Below, one piece after another: positions 63,896 to 64,000 of a DNA stretch of 64,000 nt. The DNA is taken from assembly GCA_001274695.2 (NCBI GenBank), contig LARU01000004.1:744001-808000 (forward strand). Direction: 5' to 3'. A model generated the notes under the pieces. It did no database searches, was not told where the DNA came from, and saw nothing but the letters and a program-made list of their open reading frames with translations. Position 1 is the first letter of the stretch, and each line of letters begins with the position of its first letter. The DNA is from Azoarcus sp. PA01 (GTDB lineage Bacteria; Pseudomonadota; Gammaproteobacteria; Burkholderiales; Rhodocyclaceae). The translations under genes and the position numbers were made by a program.

Positions 63896-64000
63896 CTGGT
63901 GTGCGATGCAGCATCCGGGTCATCCCGTTGCCGCGCCGGGATTCTACTCTTCCCGCCCGGGTTGCGGGCCGGGTCCGGTCGCTCTCATCACGTCGTCATT

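Overview
The window is GC-rich betaproteobacterial DNA. The bzd-type anaerobic benzoyl-CoA pathway together with the BzdR regulator points to the Azoarcus/Aromatoleum group of denitrifying aromatic degraders (family-level inference from gene content; no search was run). I see no rRNA, tRNA, CRISPR array, complete insertion sequence or phage. Most of the window is catabolic genes packed on the minus strand.

Region by region. 1-6.3 kb: an unknown membrane/secreted protein, an NtrC-type response regulator, a cytoplasmic histidine kinase with an XylR_N/V4R aromatic-sensing module, and an aromatic acid-CoA ligase. 6.3-9.4 kb: a TRAP transporter (DctM, DctQ, DctP), facing a porin across a regulatory gap with a perfect FNR-type box. 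11-13.4 kb: a tungsten aldehyde:ferredoxin oxidoreductase family protein carrying a C-terminal MoaD/ThiS domain, behind a promoter overlapped by a 20-bp palindrome. 13.6-22.3 kb: housekeeping and miscellaneous genes (BON-domain protein, Hsp15, thioredoxin-like protein, TonB siderophore receptor, thioesterase, radical SAM/B12 protein, polysaccharide pyruvyl transferase). 22.4-30.3 kb: a beta-oxidation operon (periplasmic binding protein, feruloyl/cinnamoyl-type CoA ligase, enoyl-CoA hydratase, thiolase, short-chain dehydrogenase, acyl-CoA dehydrogenase) that suits side-chain degradation of phenylpropanoids to benzoyl- or 4-hydroxybenzoyl-CoA. A divergent TetR-type regulator with an extra transposase-like helix-turn-helix lies next to it. 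31.5-37.5 kb: benzoate uptake (an AAHS-type MFS symporter and a five-gene branched-chain-type ABC importer). 37.6-53.9 kb: the bzd cluster, in transcription order bzdN O P Q (ATP-driven class I benzoyl-CoA reductase), M (ferredoxin), S T U (unknown roles), V (electron transfer to ferredoxin), a Cys-rich small ORF, W X Y (modified beta-oxidation of the dienoyl-CoA product), Z (SDR), A (benzoate-CoA ligase), then the ABC importer. bzdR lies upstream. The bzdN promoter has an FNR/AcpR-type box at about -41 and TGCA-N6-TGCA pairs; another such pair brackets the -10 of bzdR. 54-60 kb: a small unknown gene in frame with a lipase-like hydrolase that lacks a normal start, then the N-acetylglutaminylglutamine amide osmoprotectant operon (asnO, ngg, M42 peptidase). 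60.2-64 kb: a TerC remnant, a VOC/PhnB protein and acnB.

How it fits together: aromatic acids enter through porin, TRAP, ABC and MFS systems. Dedicated ligases make CoA thioesters. The phenylpropanoid operon shortens side chains to benzoyl-CoA-type intermediates, and the bzd enzymes reduce and open the ring under oxygen-limited control. Points most worth a second look are the transposase-domain/TetR fusion regulator, the AOR-MoaD fusion, matching acidic-LF C-termini on BzdN, BzdS and BzdV, an unannotated-looking Cys-rich ORF inside the bzd operon, a strong terminator inside that operon, and the hydrolase open in frame across a UGA. All gene names were assigned by recognition, not by database search.
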